64,000 nucleotides of DNA from Solirubrobacter soli DSM 22325 (lineage in GTDB: Bacteria; Actinomycetota; Thermoleophilia; Solirubrobacterales; Solirubrobacteraceae), in assembly GCF_000423665.1 (NCBI RefSeq), contig NZ_AUIK01000008.1, positions 62,001-126,000 on the forward strand, given 5' to 3'. The stretch's first letter is position 1. Every line of letters begins with the position of its first letter. Under the pieces are notes generated by a model, which saw nothing but the letters and a program-made list of their open reading frames with translations, was not told where the DNA came from and searched no databases. Positions 32,390 through 41,172 of this stretch are shown here, one piece after another. The position numbers and the translations under genes were made by a program.

Positions 32390-34624
32390 GTGAAGACCAG
32401 GGCTTTCCTGGGCAGCTTGGCTGCCCTGAGCCTCGCCGCCGCATGCGCTCACACGGCTGACGCAGCAGTCCAGGTGAGCCAGTCCGGCTGGCAGTGGGGC
32501 AATCCGACCCCACAGGGCAACACCATCCGCGCGATGGACTTCATCTCCGGCCGCGGGTACGCGATCGGCGACGACGGCACCGCGCTGCGCACCGACGACG
32601 GCGGCGCGACCTGGGCCGGTCTTGCCACCGGCACCTCGCAGGACCTGACACGCCTACAGGCCGTCACGCCGGACGTGATCACGATCCTCGGCGGGGACGG
32701 CTGCGTCGTCCGCCGCTCCGACGACGGCGGCGCGACGTTCCACAAGATGTTCGTGCTGGCCGAGACCAACTGCCCGGACCGGGTCGCGGCCTCGTTCTTC
32801 GTCAACCCGCAGATCGGTTATCTCCTGCTGCGTGACGGGAACGTGCTGCGCACCACGGACGGCGGGCAGACCTTCGGCCGCGGCACCGCGGTCCCCGGCA
32901 CGCCCGCCAGCGCCGCCGGCGGCCAGGGCACGCCCGCCGACGCGATCTTCACCACCCCCGACGCCGGCATCGTCTTCCTCAACGGCTCCAACACGGCGTA
33001 CAAGACGACCGACGCGGGCGCCTCGTGGACCCCGGTCGGCGGCGTCGACCCGGGCAGCGTCACCCGCATGAAGGTGATCAGCCCGACCGCGTTCTTCGCC
33101 TTCGGCCCGGACACGCTGCTGCGCTCCACCGACGGCGGCGTGACCTGGCAGAAGCGCGCGGGCAGCGCCGGCAGCACGATCACCGGCATCGGCTGCGCGA
33201 CGGACGACGTCTGCCTGCTCTCCACCGACAAGGGCGACAAGCTGCTGCGCACGGAGGACGGCGGCGCGACGTCGACCCCGGTCACGGCCAGCACCGCGCC
33301 GATCTTCGCGGCCGGCTTCGCCAACGTGAACCGGGCGGTCGCGGCCGGTTCGGGCGGCGCGACGGTGATCTCCGACGACAGCGGCAAGAACTACGCGCCG
33401 GTCGGCGGGGACATCGCGGGCTCGTTCCAGTTCGGGCTGCGGCTCGGGCCGACGCCGGAGATCGCGCTCGCGCTCGGCGCCAAGGGCCAGCTCGCCCGCA
33501 CGACGGACAACGGCGTGACGTGGAAGGCGATCAACGTCGCCACCTCCGCCGACATGCAGGACACGTCGTTCACCGACGCCGACAACGGCTACGCGCTCGA
33601 CCAGCGCGGCGGCCTGTTCCGCACGACCAACGGCGGCGCGAGCTGGGCGCCGATCGACCCCGGCACGACCTCGGCGCCGAAGGCCGTGATCGCGAGCGGC
33701 CAGACCGTGCTCCTGGCCGGTCCGCGCGGCATCCGGCGCGCGGCGCAGGGCGGCGAGTTCGAGCTCGTCCAGGTCAAGGCGGCCCGCGGCGTCGCCGTCA
33801 ACCAGTTCGACCGCGGCGCCAACGCGATCTTCGCGTACGGCTCGACCGCGATCGTCCGCACCACCAACGCCGGCGAGTCCTGGACGAAGCTCGTCGGCCC
33901 GACGCGCAAGCAGGGCAAGAAGACCGTGCCGCTGCGCCTGCGCGACGTCGACATGACCTCCGGGAACGCCGGCTACGCGCTCGACACGAGCGGGCGGGTG
34001 TGGCACACGAGCAACGGCGGGAAGAAGTGGGCGGAGCTGCCGGGCGTCGGCACCGACTCCGGCCTCGCGCTCTCGTTCGGCTCCGCGACCAGCGGCTACC
34101 TGACGATCGGCGCCTGGCCGGCGGACGAGGGCGTCGCCTACGTGCTGCGCACCACCGACAGCGGCAAGCACTGGCGTCCCCAGCGCATCGCCAGCGGCCA
34201 GTTCCCGGGCACGGAGGGCGTGATCAGCCCGTCGGGGACCCGCGCCTACGGGCTGACGTCCACCCCGTCCGCCGCCAGCGGCACGTTCCGCAGCCTCTTC
34301 ACCACCGGCACCGGCGGTGACGCGGGCAGCGCCTCGACGCTCTCGCTGACGACCAACACCAAGAAGGTCACCAAGAAGGTCAAGCGGATCACCGTCGGCG
34401 GCGCGCTGAAGGGCGCCCAGGGCGGCGAGCCGATCGTCGTCTCGGCCCGCAGGGTCGGCTCGACCTCGTGGAGCGAGCAGGTCGTGACCGCGGGCGCCAA
34501 CGGCGGCCGTTTCACGGCGACGTTCAACATCAAGGGCCCGGCCGAGTTCGTGGCCCGCTGGGCCGGCGACTCGGGCCGCCAGGGCGCGGGCTCGAGTGTG
34601 CTGACCATCACACTCAAGAAGTAA
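32390..34624 (+). CDS. Secreted Ycf48/BNR-repeat beta-propeller protein
   Basis: 744 residues from a GTG preceded by a strong GAGGAG Shine-Dalgarno and a 30-nt leader. The signal peptide is TRAFLGSLAALSLAAACAHT. About ten repeats contain R-T-x-D-G-G-x-T/S-W, for example RTDDGGATWAGL, RTTDGGQTFGRG and RSTDGGVTWQKR, the photosystem-assembly Ycf48/sortilin BNR blade. The last 100 residues form an Ig-like domain (TVGGALKGAQGGEPIVVSAR). A surface-exposed binding or assembly protein is expected; no sialidase catalytic residues are visible. Confidence 0.82.
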   Translation: MKTRAFLGSLAALSLAAACAHTADAAVQVSQSGWQWGNPTPQGNTIRAMDFISGRGYAIGDDGTALRTDDGGATWAGLATGTSQDLTRLQAVTPDVITILGGDGCVVRRSDDGGATFHKMFVLAETNCPDRVAASFFVNPQIGYLLLRDGNVLRTTDGGQTFGRGTAVPGTPASAAGGQGTPADAIFTTPDAGIVFLNGSNTAYKTTDAGASWTPVGGVDPGSVTRMKVISPTAFFAFGPDTLLRSTDGGVTWQKRAGSAGSTITGIGCATDDVCLLSTDKGDKLLRTEDGGATSTPVTASTAPIFAAGFANVNRAVAAGSGGATVISDDSGKNYAPVGGDIAGSFQFGLRLGPTPEIALALGAKGQLARTTDNGVTWKAINVATSADMQDTSFTDADNGYALDQRGGLFRTTNGGASWAPIDPGTTSAPKAVIASGQTVLLAGPRGIRRAAQGGEFELVQVKAARGVAVNQFDRGANAIFAYGSTAIVRTTNAGESWTKLVGPTRKQGKKTVPLRLRDVDMTSGNAGYALDTSGRVWHTSNGGKKWAELPGVGTDSGLALSFGSATSGYLTIGAWPADEGVAYVLRTTDSGKHWRPQRIASGQFPGTEGVISPSGTRAYGLTSTPSAASGTFRSLFTTGTGGDAGSASTLSLTTNTKKVTKKVKRITVGGALKGAQGGEPIVVSARRVGSTSWSEQVVTAGANGGRFTATFNIKGPAEFVARWAGDSGRQGAGSSVLTITLKK

Positions 34625-34665
34625 CGCTCACTTGAGGGCGCGGGGCGCTCGTACCCTCGGTACGG

Positions 34666-35013
34666 ATGTCCCGCGCTCTCCTCGGTATCGGCTTCATCGC
34701 CGCCGGCGTCCTGCACTTCGTCAGGCCGCGGATGTATGAGGCGATCATGCCCCGCTACCTGCCGGCCCACCGCGAACTGGTCTACGCCAGCGGTGTCGCG
34801 GAGATCGTGGGCGGAGCGGGCGTGCTGCACTCCAGGACACGTCGGGCCGCGGGCTGGTGGCTGATCGCCACGCTGGTCGCGATCTTCCCGGCGAATGTCG
34901 AGATGGCCGTACACGCCGAGCGCTTCAGGCAATTTCCCCGCGCGCTGCTGTGGCTTCGGCTCCCTTTGCAAGGCGCATTGATCGCCTGGACGTGGCTGAC
35001 CGCGGCGCGCTGA
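34666..35013 (+). CDS. DoxX-like small membrane protein
   Basis: 115 residues with four helices: LLGIGFIAAGVLHFVRP, VYASGVAEIVGGAGVL, WWLIATLVAIFPANVEMAV and ALLWLRLPLQGALIAWTWLT. The pattern (GVLHFVRP...YASGVAEI) is that of DoxX/DUF4267-like proteins. TACCCT at 34652-34657 is eight bases before the ATG and lies in the dyad CGTACC-CTC-GGTACG, so a leaderless promoter with an operator is likely. The role in redox or lipid biology is unknown. Confidence 0.8.
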   Translation: MSRALLGIGFIAAGVLHFVRPRMYEAIMPRYLPAHRELVYASGVAEIVGGAGVLHSRTRRAAGWWLIATLVAIFPANVEMAVHAERFRQFPRALLWLRLPLQGALIAWTWLTAAR

Positions 35014-35792
35014 CGGCGGCCGTCGCGGTCGCGCGGGCGCACGGCCTGCGCTGCGACGACGCCGTGATCCTGCGCGACCAGCTCAACGTCCTCGTCCACC
35101 TCAAGCCCGCACCCGTCGTCGCCCGCGTGGCGGGGACGATCGCCGCCGTCCGCCCGGGAACGGCGTGGCAGGCGCGCGAGCTGGCGATCACCGCCCACCT
35201 CGCGCGGGCCGGCGCGCCCGTGGTCGCACCCTCGGGCGAGCTCCCGCCCGGCCCGCACGTCCACCAAGGCCGCGTCATCAGCTTCTTCGAGTACGCCGAG
35301 GTCGTCGACGAGCCGGCCGACCCGGTCGCCGCCGGAGAGGGCCTGAAGTTCTGCCACGAGGTGCTGCGCGACTTCCGCGGCTCGCTGCCCGTCCTGTCCG
35401 GCGTGACCGAGGCCGAGGCGCTGCTGACCACCCTCGCCGCCGAGGAGTCGATCGACGGTGCCAACGCGCATCGGCTGCTCGATCACATTCTCGAGCTGCA
35501 CTCCACGCTCGGCACGCTGCGCGCGCCGATCCGCCCGCTGCACGGCGACGCCCACCTCAACAACGTCCTCAACACCGCGAACGGCCCGCTGTGGAACGAC
35601 TGGGAGGACACGTGCCTCGGCCCGCTCGGGTGGGACGCCGCCTGCCTGAAGCTCACCCGCGACGGGGGAGAACGAGCGGAGGCGGCTCTCGCCGCCTCCG
35701 GGATCGACCTCGACCCGGGCGAGCTCGCGCTCTGGGAGGAGGCCCGCTCGTTGCAGGTCGCCGTCTGGCGCGCCTACCTCGCTACGTCGTGA
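34992..35792 (+). CDS. APH-family phosphotransferase
   Basis: 266 residues from a GTG at 34992, overlapping the DoxX gene by 22 bp. LHGDAHLNNVLN is the catalytic H-G-D-x-x-x-x-N loop, and WNDWEDTCLGPLGWDAACL is the metal-binding D-W-E-x-x-x-x-G-P-x-x-W-D motif of the choline/aminoglycoside kinase superfamily. The N-lobe is short (VVARVAGTIAAVRPG). The substrate may be a small hydroxylated metabolite or drug; resistance cannot be claimed. It converges on the DHA2 gene with an 11-bp overlap. Confidence 0.8.
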   Translation: MADRGALTAAVAVARAHGLRCDDAVILRDQLNVLVHLKPAPVVARVAGTIAAVRPGTAWQARELAITAHLARAGAPVVAPSGELPPGPHVHQGRVISFFEYAEVVDEPADPVAAGEGLKFCHEVLRDFRGSLPVLSGVTEAEALLTTLAAEESIDGANAHRLLDHILELHSTLGTLRAPIRPLHGDAHLNNVLNTANGPLWNDWEDTCLGPLGWDAACLKLTRDGGERAEAALAASGIDLDPGELALWEEARSLQVAVWRAYLATS

Positions 35793-37221
35793 CGGGCACC
35801 AGCTCGCCGTCGATGTTCGGCTCGGTCTCGATCGAGTCGACCAGCAGGAACGCGAGGATCGCGCCGACGATCGCGAACCCGGCGCCGACCATCAGCGCCG
35901 TCTGGAAGCCCTCGGTGAGCGCGACCGGCATCGGGCTGCCGGCCTCGGCGACCGAGTCCGTGCGCGAGTTGGCGACCGCGGCCAGGATCGCCAGGCCGAG
36001 CGCGCCGCCGACCTGCTGCGACGTGTTGATCATGCCCGAGGCCAGGCCGGCCTCGTGCCCGTCGACGCCCGCGACCGCACCGACCGTCATCGACACGAAG
36101 GCGAAGCCGAGGCCGAAGGCCGAGATCAGCGCCGGGAACAGGATGTCGCCCACGTAGCTGCCGTTCGGCGAGATCTGGGCGAACCAGAACAGGCCGATCG
36201 CCGTCAGGACGAGGCCGAGGATCAGCGCCGGCTTGACGCCGAGCTTGGTGATCATGTTCGACGCCAGCCCCGCCGAGATGATGATCCCCACCGCCAGCGG
36301 CAGGTAGGCGATGCCCGCCTCGAGCGCGTCGTAGCCCAGCACCTGCTGCATGTACAGCGAGATGAAGAAGAACATCGAGAACAGCGCCATGGCGATCAGC
36401 AGGCCGACGATGTTGACCCCGCGGATGCTGCGCACACGGAAGATGCCCGGGAACGGGACCAGCGGCGCCTTGGTGGTGAGCTCGATGACGACGAACGAGA
36501 TCAGCAGGACGGCCGCGATCGCGAACAGGACGAGCGTCTCGACCGAGCCCCAGCCCGCCTGGTTGGCGTTCACCAGCGAGTAGACGAGCAGCGACAGGCC
36601 GGCGGTCACCGTGACCGCGCCCGCGAAGTCGAAGTTGCGCTCACCCTCGTTGCGGCTCTCAGGCAGCAAGCGCGGAGCGAGGAACGCCGCCACGAGGCCG
36701 ATCGGCACGTTGACGAACAGCACCCACTCCCAGCCGGCCCACTGGGTCAGCATCCCGCCGAGGAGCACGCCGGCCGCGCCGCCGGACCCGGCGACCGCGC
36801 CCCAGACGCCGAGCGCCTTGTTGCGCTCCGCGCCCTCTTCGAAGATCACCGTCACCAGCGACAGGGCGGCGGGGGACAGCAACGCGGCGCCGAGGCCCTG
36901 GACGGCACGCGCGGCGATCAACCAGATGTCGCTCTGGGCGAGGCCGCCTGCAAGCGAGGCGCCCGCGAACAGGATCAGGCCGGCGATGAAGAGGCGCCGT
37001 CTACCAAGCAGGTCGGCCATGCGGCCGCCGAGCAGGAGGAAGCCGCCGAAGGTGAGCGTGTACGCGTTGACGACCCACGACAGGTTGTCCTGCGAGAAGT
37101 CCAGCGCGGTGCCGATCGACGGCAGCGCGACGTTCACGATCGAGGCGTCGAGGACTACCACGAACTGGGCGAGTGCGAGTAGTGCTAGCGCGACCCATTT
37201 GCGCTCATGCGTTTGAGACAT
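35782..37221 (-). CDS. DHA2-family (14-TM) drug/proton antiporter
   Basis: 479 residues from the ATG at 37221. 14 hydrophobic helices, with DHA2 motifs LDASIVNVALPSIGTAL, GGRMADLLGRRRLFIAG and LVQG-like RAVQGLGAALLSPAALSLV. The helix-5 motif is KALGVWGAVAGSGGAAGVLLGG. It exports drugs or metabolites in exchange for protons. The promoter is near-consensus: TTGACA (37304-37299), 18 bp, TATTCT (37280-37275), with AGGGG in the leader. A divergent TetR, whose operator lies between the two promoters, is its likely repressor. Confidence 0.92.
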   Translation of the reverse strand: MSQTHERKWVALALLALAQFVVVLDASIVNVALPSIGTALDFSQDNLSWVVNAYTLTFGGFLLLGGRMADLLGRRRLFIAGLILFAGASLAGGLAQSDIWLIAARAVQGLGAALLSPAALSLVTVIFEEGAERNKALGVWGAVAGSGGAAGVLLGGMLTQWAGWEWVLFVNVPIGLVAAFLAPRLLPESRNEGERNFDFAGAVTVTAGLSLLVYSLVNANQAGWGSVETLVLFAIAAVLLISFVVIELTTKAPLVPFPGIFRVRSIRGVNIVGLLIAMALFSMFFFISLYMQQVLGYDALEAGIAYLPLAVGIIISAGLASNMITKLGVKPALILGLVLTAIGLFWFAQISPNGSYVGDILFPALISAFGLGFAFVSMTVGAVAGVDGHEAGLASGMINTSQQVGGALGLAILAAVANSRTDSVAEAGSPMPVALTEGFQTALMVGAGFAIVGAILAFLLVDSIETEPNIDGELVPVTT

Positions 37222-37274
37222 TTTGCGTTGACCCCTGGGGAGGAAGTGGAGATGGAGTTCCGGTTCTGGTTTTG

Positions 37275-37314
37275 AGAATACGGAATTGACGTTCCGTTTG
37301 TCAAGCAATACAGT
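37275..37314. promoter_or_regulatory. Divergent DHA2/TetR promoters with operator
   Basis: ACGGAA-TTGACG-TTCCGT (37280-37297) is a perfect dyad whose loop is the -35 box of the TetR promoter (TTGACG 37286-37291, 17 bp, TACAGT 37309-37314). The exporter promoter, TTGACA/18 bp/TATTCT on the minus strand, overlaps it from the other side. One bound TetR dimer would block both. The TetR transcript would start at about 37321, its ATG. Confidence 0.75.
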
Positions 37315-37320
37315 CGACGT

Positions 37321-37926
37321 ATGGACCAACTCGCTCCCCGCCCGCTCAGAGCCGACGCGCGGCGCAACCGCGAGCGGGTCATCACCGCGGCCGGCATCGT
37401 CTTCGCCGAGCAAGGGCGCGATGCCCAGATGGACGACGTCGCCAAGCGCGCCGGGGTCGGCGTGGGCACCGTCTACCGCCATTTCCCGACCAAGGAAGCG
37501 CTGATCGAGGCGCTGGCGGTCGATCGCTTCGAGAAGATCCTCGCGACGGGCAAGGAAGCGCTGCTGAACCCCGATCCGTGGGAGGCCTTCCAGGGCGCGA
37601 TCTGGGCGGGCGCACAGCTGACAGCCTCCGATCGCTCCTTCACGGAGATCGTCGGCGAGCTCTCCGGCCCGATGCCGCTGCCAGAACGGCTCGAACGCGA
37701 GATGCGCGAGACCTACGGCGAGCTGATGCGGCGCGCGCAGGAGGCGGGCGAGCTCCGCGCGGACGTCGTGTTCGACGACATCCCGATGCTCATGTGCGGG
37801 ATCGGCATGGGCGCGCTCAAGCCCCACGTCTGCCCGGACGCGTGGCAGCGCCACGTCGCGATCGTGATCGACGGTCTGCGGACACAGAACGCCACCACTC
37901 AGCTTCCTACTTCTCGCTGCTCCTAG
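37321..37926 (+). CDS. TetR-family repressor of the DHA2 exporter
   Basis: 201 residues. DARRNRERVITAAGIVFAEQ then HTH MDDVAKRAGVGVGTVYRHF with PTKEALIEAL (about 18-60), a strong TetR domain. The C-terminal helical domain has a small hydrophobic pocket and one Cys near HVCPD. It is leaderless, with TACAGT six bases upstream. Divergent position and the shared operator support repression of the exporter, relieved by an exported compound. Confidence 0.92.
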   Translation: MDQLAPRPLRADARRNRERVITAAGIVFAEQGRDAQMDDVAKRAGVGVGTVYRHFPTKEALIEALAVDRFEKILATGKEALLNPDPWEAFQGAIWAGAQLTASDRSFTEIVGELSGPMPLPERLEREMRETYGELMRRAQEAGELRADVVFDDIPMLMCGIGMGALKPHVCPDAWQRHVAIVIDGLRTQNATTQLPTSRCS

Positions 37927-37937
37927 TCTGTGGGGCT

Positions 37938-39758
37938 ATGACCCCCGAGACCGTCACGGATCCCGATCTCCAAGAGGTCGCGTGGGACCTCTCCGACCTG
38001 ATCGACGGCGCGGACGCCGATGCCGCCCAGGCCGCCGTCGACGCCCTGCTGGGCGAGGCGCAGACCCGCGCCGACGCGTTCCAGGCGCAGTACGCCGGGA
38101 AGGTCGCTTCGCTCGACGGTCCCGGGCTGATCGCCGCGATGAAGGAGCTCGGCGAGATCGAGGAGACGGCCGGCCGCGCGGGCACCTACGCGCACCTGTC
38201 CTTCTCGGTCGACACGGCCAACCCCGCGTTCGGCGCGCTGCTGCAGCGCGTCGAGGAGAAGGGCACGGCGATCGAGACCGCGCTGCTGTTCTTCCACCTC
38301 GAGTGGGCGGCGCTGGACGACGACCGCGCCGAGGAGCTGCTGGCCACTGACGGGCTGGACTTCGCGCGCCACCATCTGAAGACCGCGCGCCGCTACCGCC
38401 CGCATCTCCTGACCGAGCCGGAGGAGAAGATCCTCGCCGAGAAGGCGCTGAGCGGGCGCTCCGCGTGGGTGCGGCTGTTCGAGGAGCAGACGGCGGCGAT
38501 CGCGGTCGACCTGCCCGAGGCGGAGGAGCCGGTGGCGCTCGACGTCGCGCTCTCGCGGCTCTTCGACGGCGATCGCTCCGTGCGCCAGGCGACCGCCCAG
38601 GCGGTCACCGACGCGCTGCAGCCCGGCCTGCGCACCCGCGCCTACACGTTCAACACGCTGCTCGCGGACAAGATGACCGACGACCGCCTGCGGTCCTACC
38701 CGCACTGGCTGGCGTCGCGCAACCTCTCCAACGAGGCGTCGGATGAGTCCGTGCAGGCGCTGATCGACGCCGTGCGCGGGCGCTACGAGCTGCCGCGGCG
38801 CTGGTACCGCCTGAAGGCGCAGCTGCTCGGCATCGACCGGCTCGCGGACTACGACCGCATGGCCGCCGTCACGCAGGACACCGAGAAGGTCGGCTGGCCC
38901 GAGGCCAAGCAGATCGTGCTCGACTCGTACACGGGGTTCTCCGGCGAGCTCGGCGCGCTCGTCCAGCGTTTCTTCGACGAGTCGTGGATCGACGGGCCGG
39001 TGCGGCCGGGCAAGCGCGGCGGCGCGTTCTGCTCCTACGGGGTGCCGAGCGTGCACCCGTACGTGCTCCTGAACTACACGTACCTGCGGCGCGACGTCCT
39101 GACTCTCGCGCACGAGCTGGGCCACGGCGTGCACGCGGCGCTGGGCTCCAAGCAGGGCGTCTTCCACATGGCGACGCCGCTGACGCTGGCCGAGACCGCC
39201 TCGGTGTTCGGCGAGACCCTCGTGTTCGAGCGCCTGCTCGACGCGGCGCCGTCCGCCGAGTCGCGCCTGTCGCTGCTGGCCGAGTCGATCGAGGGCTCGA
39301 TCGCGACCGTGTTCCGCCAGGTGGCGATGAACCGCTTCGAGCACGTCGTCCACACCGCGCGGCGCGACGAGGGCGAGCTGTCCGTCGACCGCTTCGGCGA
39401 GCTCTGGAAGGACTCACAGGAGGAACTGCTGGGCGACGCGGTCGAGGTCACGGAGAACTACCACTCGTGGTGGTCCTACGTCCCCCACTTCATGGCGTCG
39501 CCGGGCTACGTCTACGCGTACGCCTACGGGCAGCTGCTCGCGTTGGCGGTCTATGGGCGCTATGAGGAGGAGGGTCCCGGGTTCGCGGACGCCTACCTCG
39601 AGCTGCTCTCGGCCGGCGGGTCCAAGTCGCCGGAGGAGCTGGGCGAGATCGTCGGCATCGACCTCGCCGACCCGGGCTTCTGGGACAAGGGCCTGGACAT
39701 CGTGGAGCGCAAGCTCGACGCGGCCGAGGCCGCCGCGCGGGAAACCGGCCGCGTCTAG
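37938..39758 (+). CDS. M3-family oligoendopeptidase (PepF type)
   Basis: 606 residues from the ATG at 37938. The zinc motif HELGHGVH starts at residue 392, with the downstream glutamate in LAETASVFGETLVFE. EPEEKILAEKALSG and FCSYGVPSVHPYVLLNYTYL are PepF-like. It is a cytosolic enzyme that degrades short peptides. The start is chosen because TAGTCT lies at 37924-37929, eight bases before the ATG; the longer frame runs into TetR. A 35-bp repeat lies 12 bp after its stop. Confidence 0.92.
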   Translation: MTPETVTDPDLQEVAWDLSDLIDGADADAAQAAVDALLGEAQTRADAFQAQYAGKVASLDGPGLIAAMKELGEIEETAGRAGTYAHLSFSVDTANPAFGALLQRVEEKGTAIETALLFFHLEWAALDDDRAEELLATDGLDFARHHLKTARRYRPHLLTEPEEKILAEKALSGRSAWVRLFEEQTAAIAVDLPEAEEPVALDVALSRLFDGDRSVRQATAQAVTDALQPGLRTRAYTFNTLLADKMTDDRLRSYPHWLASRNLSNEASDESVQALIDAVRGRYELPRRWYRLKAQLLGIDRLADYDRMAAVTQDTEKVGWPEAKQIVLDSYTGFSGELGALVQRFFDESWIDGPVRPGKRGGAFCSYGVPSVHPYVLLNYTYLRRDVLTLAHELGHGVHAALGSKQGVFHMATPLTLAETASVFGETLVFERLLDAAPSAESRLSLLAESIEGSIATVFRQVAMNRFEHVVHTARRDEGELSVDRFGELWKDSQEELLGDAVEVTENYHSWWSYVPHFMASPGYVYAYAYGQLLALAVYGRYEEEGPGFADAYLELLSAGGSKSPEELGEIVGIDLADPGFWDKGLDIVERKLDAAEAAARETGRV

Positions 39759-39770
39759 CAGATGAAGGCG

Positions 39771-39805
39771 CAGCCCCTCCGCCCCACCCCGATCATCCGA
39801 CCTTA
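39771..39805 (+). repeat. 35-bp 3' element, copy A
   Basis: This 35-bp stretch, from CAGCCCCTCC to TCCGACCTTA, matches copy B (47972-48006, minus strand) at 34 of 35 positions. It begins 12 bp after the M3 peptidase stop codon. GATGAAGGCG just before it resembles GAAAGGCG before copy B. The following gene starts one base after the element. Confidence 0.8.
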
Positions 39806-39806
39806 G

Positions 39807-40973
39807 TTGCGTGAGCTCCTGCGCGGGGGCGACTCCGCGCGGTTGTTCGTCTCGTCGCTGATCGGTCGCGCACCCGCGACCGCGTTGTCGCTCGTGCTCG
39901 TGCTGCGGACGAAGGAGTTGACCGGCTCCTTCGCCGCCGCGGGCCTCGCTTCCGGCGGGAACGCGCTGGCCAACGCGGTGTGCTCGCCCGTGCTCGGGCG
40001 GATGCTGGACCGGCGGGGACAACCGCCGATCCTGCTGTTGAGCGGGCTGGTGAGCACGGTCGCGATGGTCGCGTTCGCGCTGCTCCCGCACGGGGTGTCG
40101 CTGGCGGCGATCCTGCCGTGCGCGGTGGTCGCGGGCGCGACGCTGCCGCCGCTGGGCGCCTGCCTGCGGACGTTGTGGCCGGCGTTGCTGCCCGCTGACC
40201 GCGTCCACGCGGCGTTCGCGCTGGACGCGGCGGCGATCGAGATCGTCTACATCGCCGGGCCGGTGCTGATCGCGGGGGCGCTGGGCTCGTGGTCGCTGGC
40301 CGCGTCGGCCGTCGCGTGCGCGGTCCTGCTCGTGGTGGGGACGGTCGTGTTCGCGACCTCACCGTCGTCGCGGGCGTGGCGGCCGCGCGGACACGATGGC
40401 GGCGGGGGCGCGTTGCGCGCGCCGGGCGTGCGCACGCTCGCGGTGCTGTTCGTGCTGATCGGCCTGGCGTTCGGCGCGATCGAGGTGGCCGTCGCGGCGG
40501 TGGCCGACGACGCCGGCACCCGCGGCGCGACCGGACCGCTCCTGGGCGCGTGGGGGTTCGGGTCATTCGTCGGCGGGATGCTCGCCACGCGCGCGAGCGC
40601 CCCACCGGATCCGGTCCGCCGCCTGCTCGGCTTCCTCGTCGTGTTGACGGCCGGCCACCTGCTGCTCGCGCTGCCGGTGAGCCTGCTCGCCCTCGGCGCG
40701 CTGCTGTTCGTCTCCGGCGCGGCGATCGCCCCGGCGTTCGGCCTCGCCTACGGCCTCGTCGAACGCGCCGCCGCCGCGGGAACCGTCACCGAGGCCTACA
40801 CGTGGCTGTCGACCGGCCTCGCGGCGGGCATCGCCGTCGGCGCCGCGCTCGCGGGCGCGCTCGCCGAAGGCGCCGGCCCGGCCGCGGGCTTCGTGCTGGC
40901 GGCGGCGGGCGCCGCGCTGGGCGCCGCCACCGTCGCCGCGCGGCGCGAGACGCTCGCCACCGCGCCGCGCTGA
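39807..40973 (+). CDS. MFS transporter (12-TM type)
   Basis: 388 residues from a TTG at 39807, with no better in-frame start nearby. RDSARLFVSSLIGRAP-like DSARLFVSSLIGRAPATALS begins the first helix. About 12 helices follow, with the GRMLDRRGQPPILLLSGL loop after helix 2, equivalent to the MFS G-x-x-x-D-R-x-G-R motif. VLTAGHLLLALPVSLLALG and AAGTVTEAYTWLSTGLAAG are the late helices. It is related to small MFS exporters with unknown cargo. It starts one base after the 35-bp repeat. Confidence 0.8.
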   Translation: MRELLRGGDSARLFVSSLIGRAPATALSLVLVLRTKELTGSFAAAGLASGGNALANAVCSPVLGRMLDRRGQPPILLLSGLVSTVAMVAFALLPHGVSLAAILPCAVVAGATLPPLGACLRTLWPALLPADRVHAAFALDAAAIEIVYIAGPVLIAGALGSWSLAASAVACAVLLVVGTVVFATSPSSRAWRPRGHDGGGGALRAPGVRTLAVLFVLIGLAFGAIEVAVAAVADDAGTRGATGPLLGAWGFGSFVGGMLATRASAPPDPVRRLLGFLVVLTAGHLLLALPVSLLALGALLFVSGAAIAPAFGLAYGLVERAAAAGTVTEAYTWLSTGLAAGIAVGAALAGALAEGAGPAAGFVLAAAGAALGAATVAARRETLATAPR

Positions 40974-40976
40974 CCG

Positions 40977-41172
40977 GCGCGCCGCCGCGCCACAGCGCCG
41001 CGCCCCGCCGCCCCACGCCGCGCCCCGCACGCCGCGCCGCCGCGCCACAGCGCCGCGCCCCGCCGCCCCACGCCGCGCCGCGCACGCCGCGCCGCCGCGC
41101 CACAGCGCCGCGCCCCGCCGCCCCACGCCGCGCCGCGCACGCCGCGCCGCGCACGCCGCGCCGCCCCACGCT
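40977..41172. repeat. 55-bp GC-only tandem array
   Basis: Three copies of a 55-bp unit (CACAGCGCCGCGCC marks begin at 40991, 41046 and 41101) plus partial copies at both ends. The unit contains almost only G and C, with CACAG as the A-containing landmark. It fills the whole space between two convergent genes and is not a multiple of three. No gene is likely in it. Confidence 0.85.

Noticed and set aside
34857..34991. Longer APH protein from 34857
   Set aside because: The added residues overlap DoxX in another frame and have no kinase features; GTG 34992 fits better.
37222..37854. N-terminal extension of the DHA2 frame
   Set aside because: Antisense to TetR; promoter and Shine-Dalgarno support the ATG at 37221.
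40977..41172. CRISPR array
   Set aside because: Repeats are contiguous 55-bp units without unique spacers and no cas genes are nearby.
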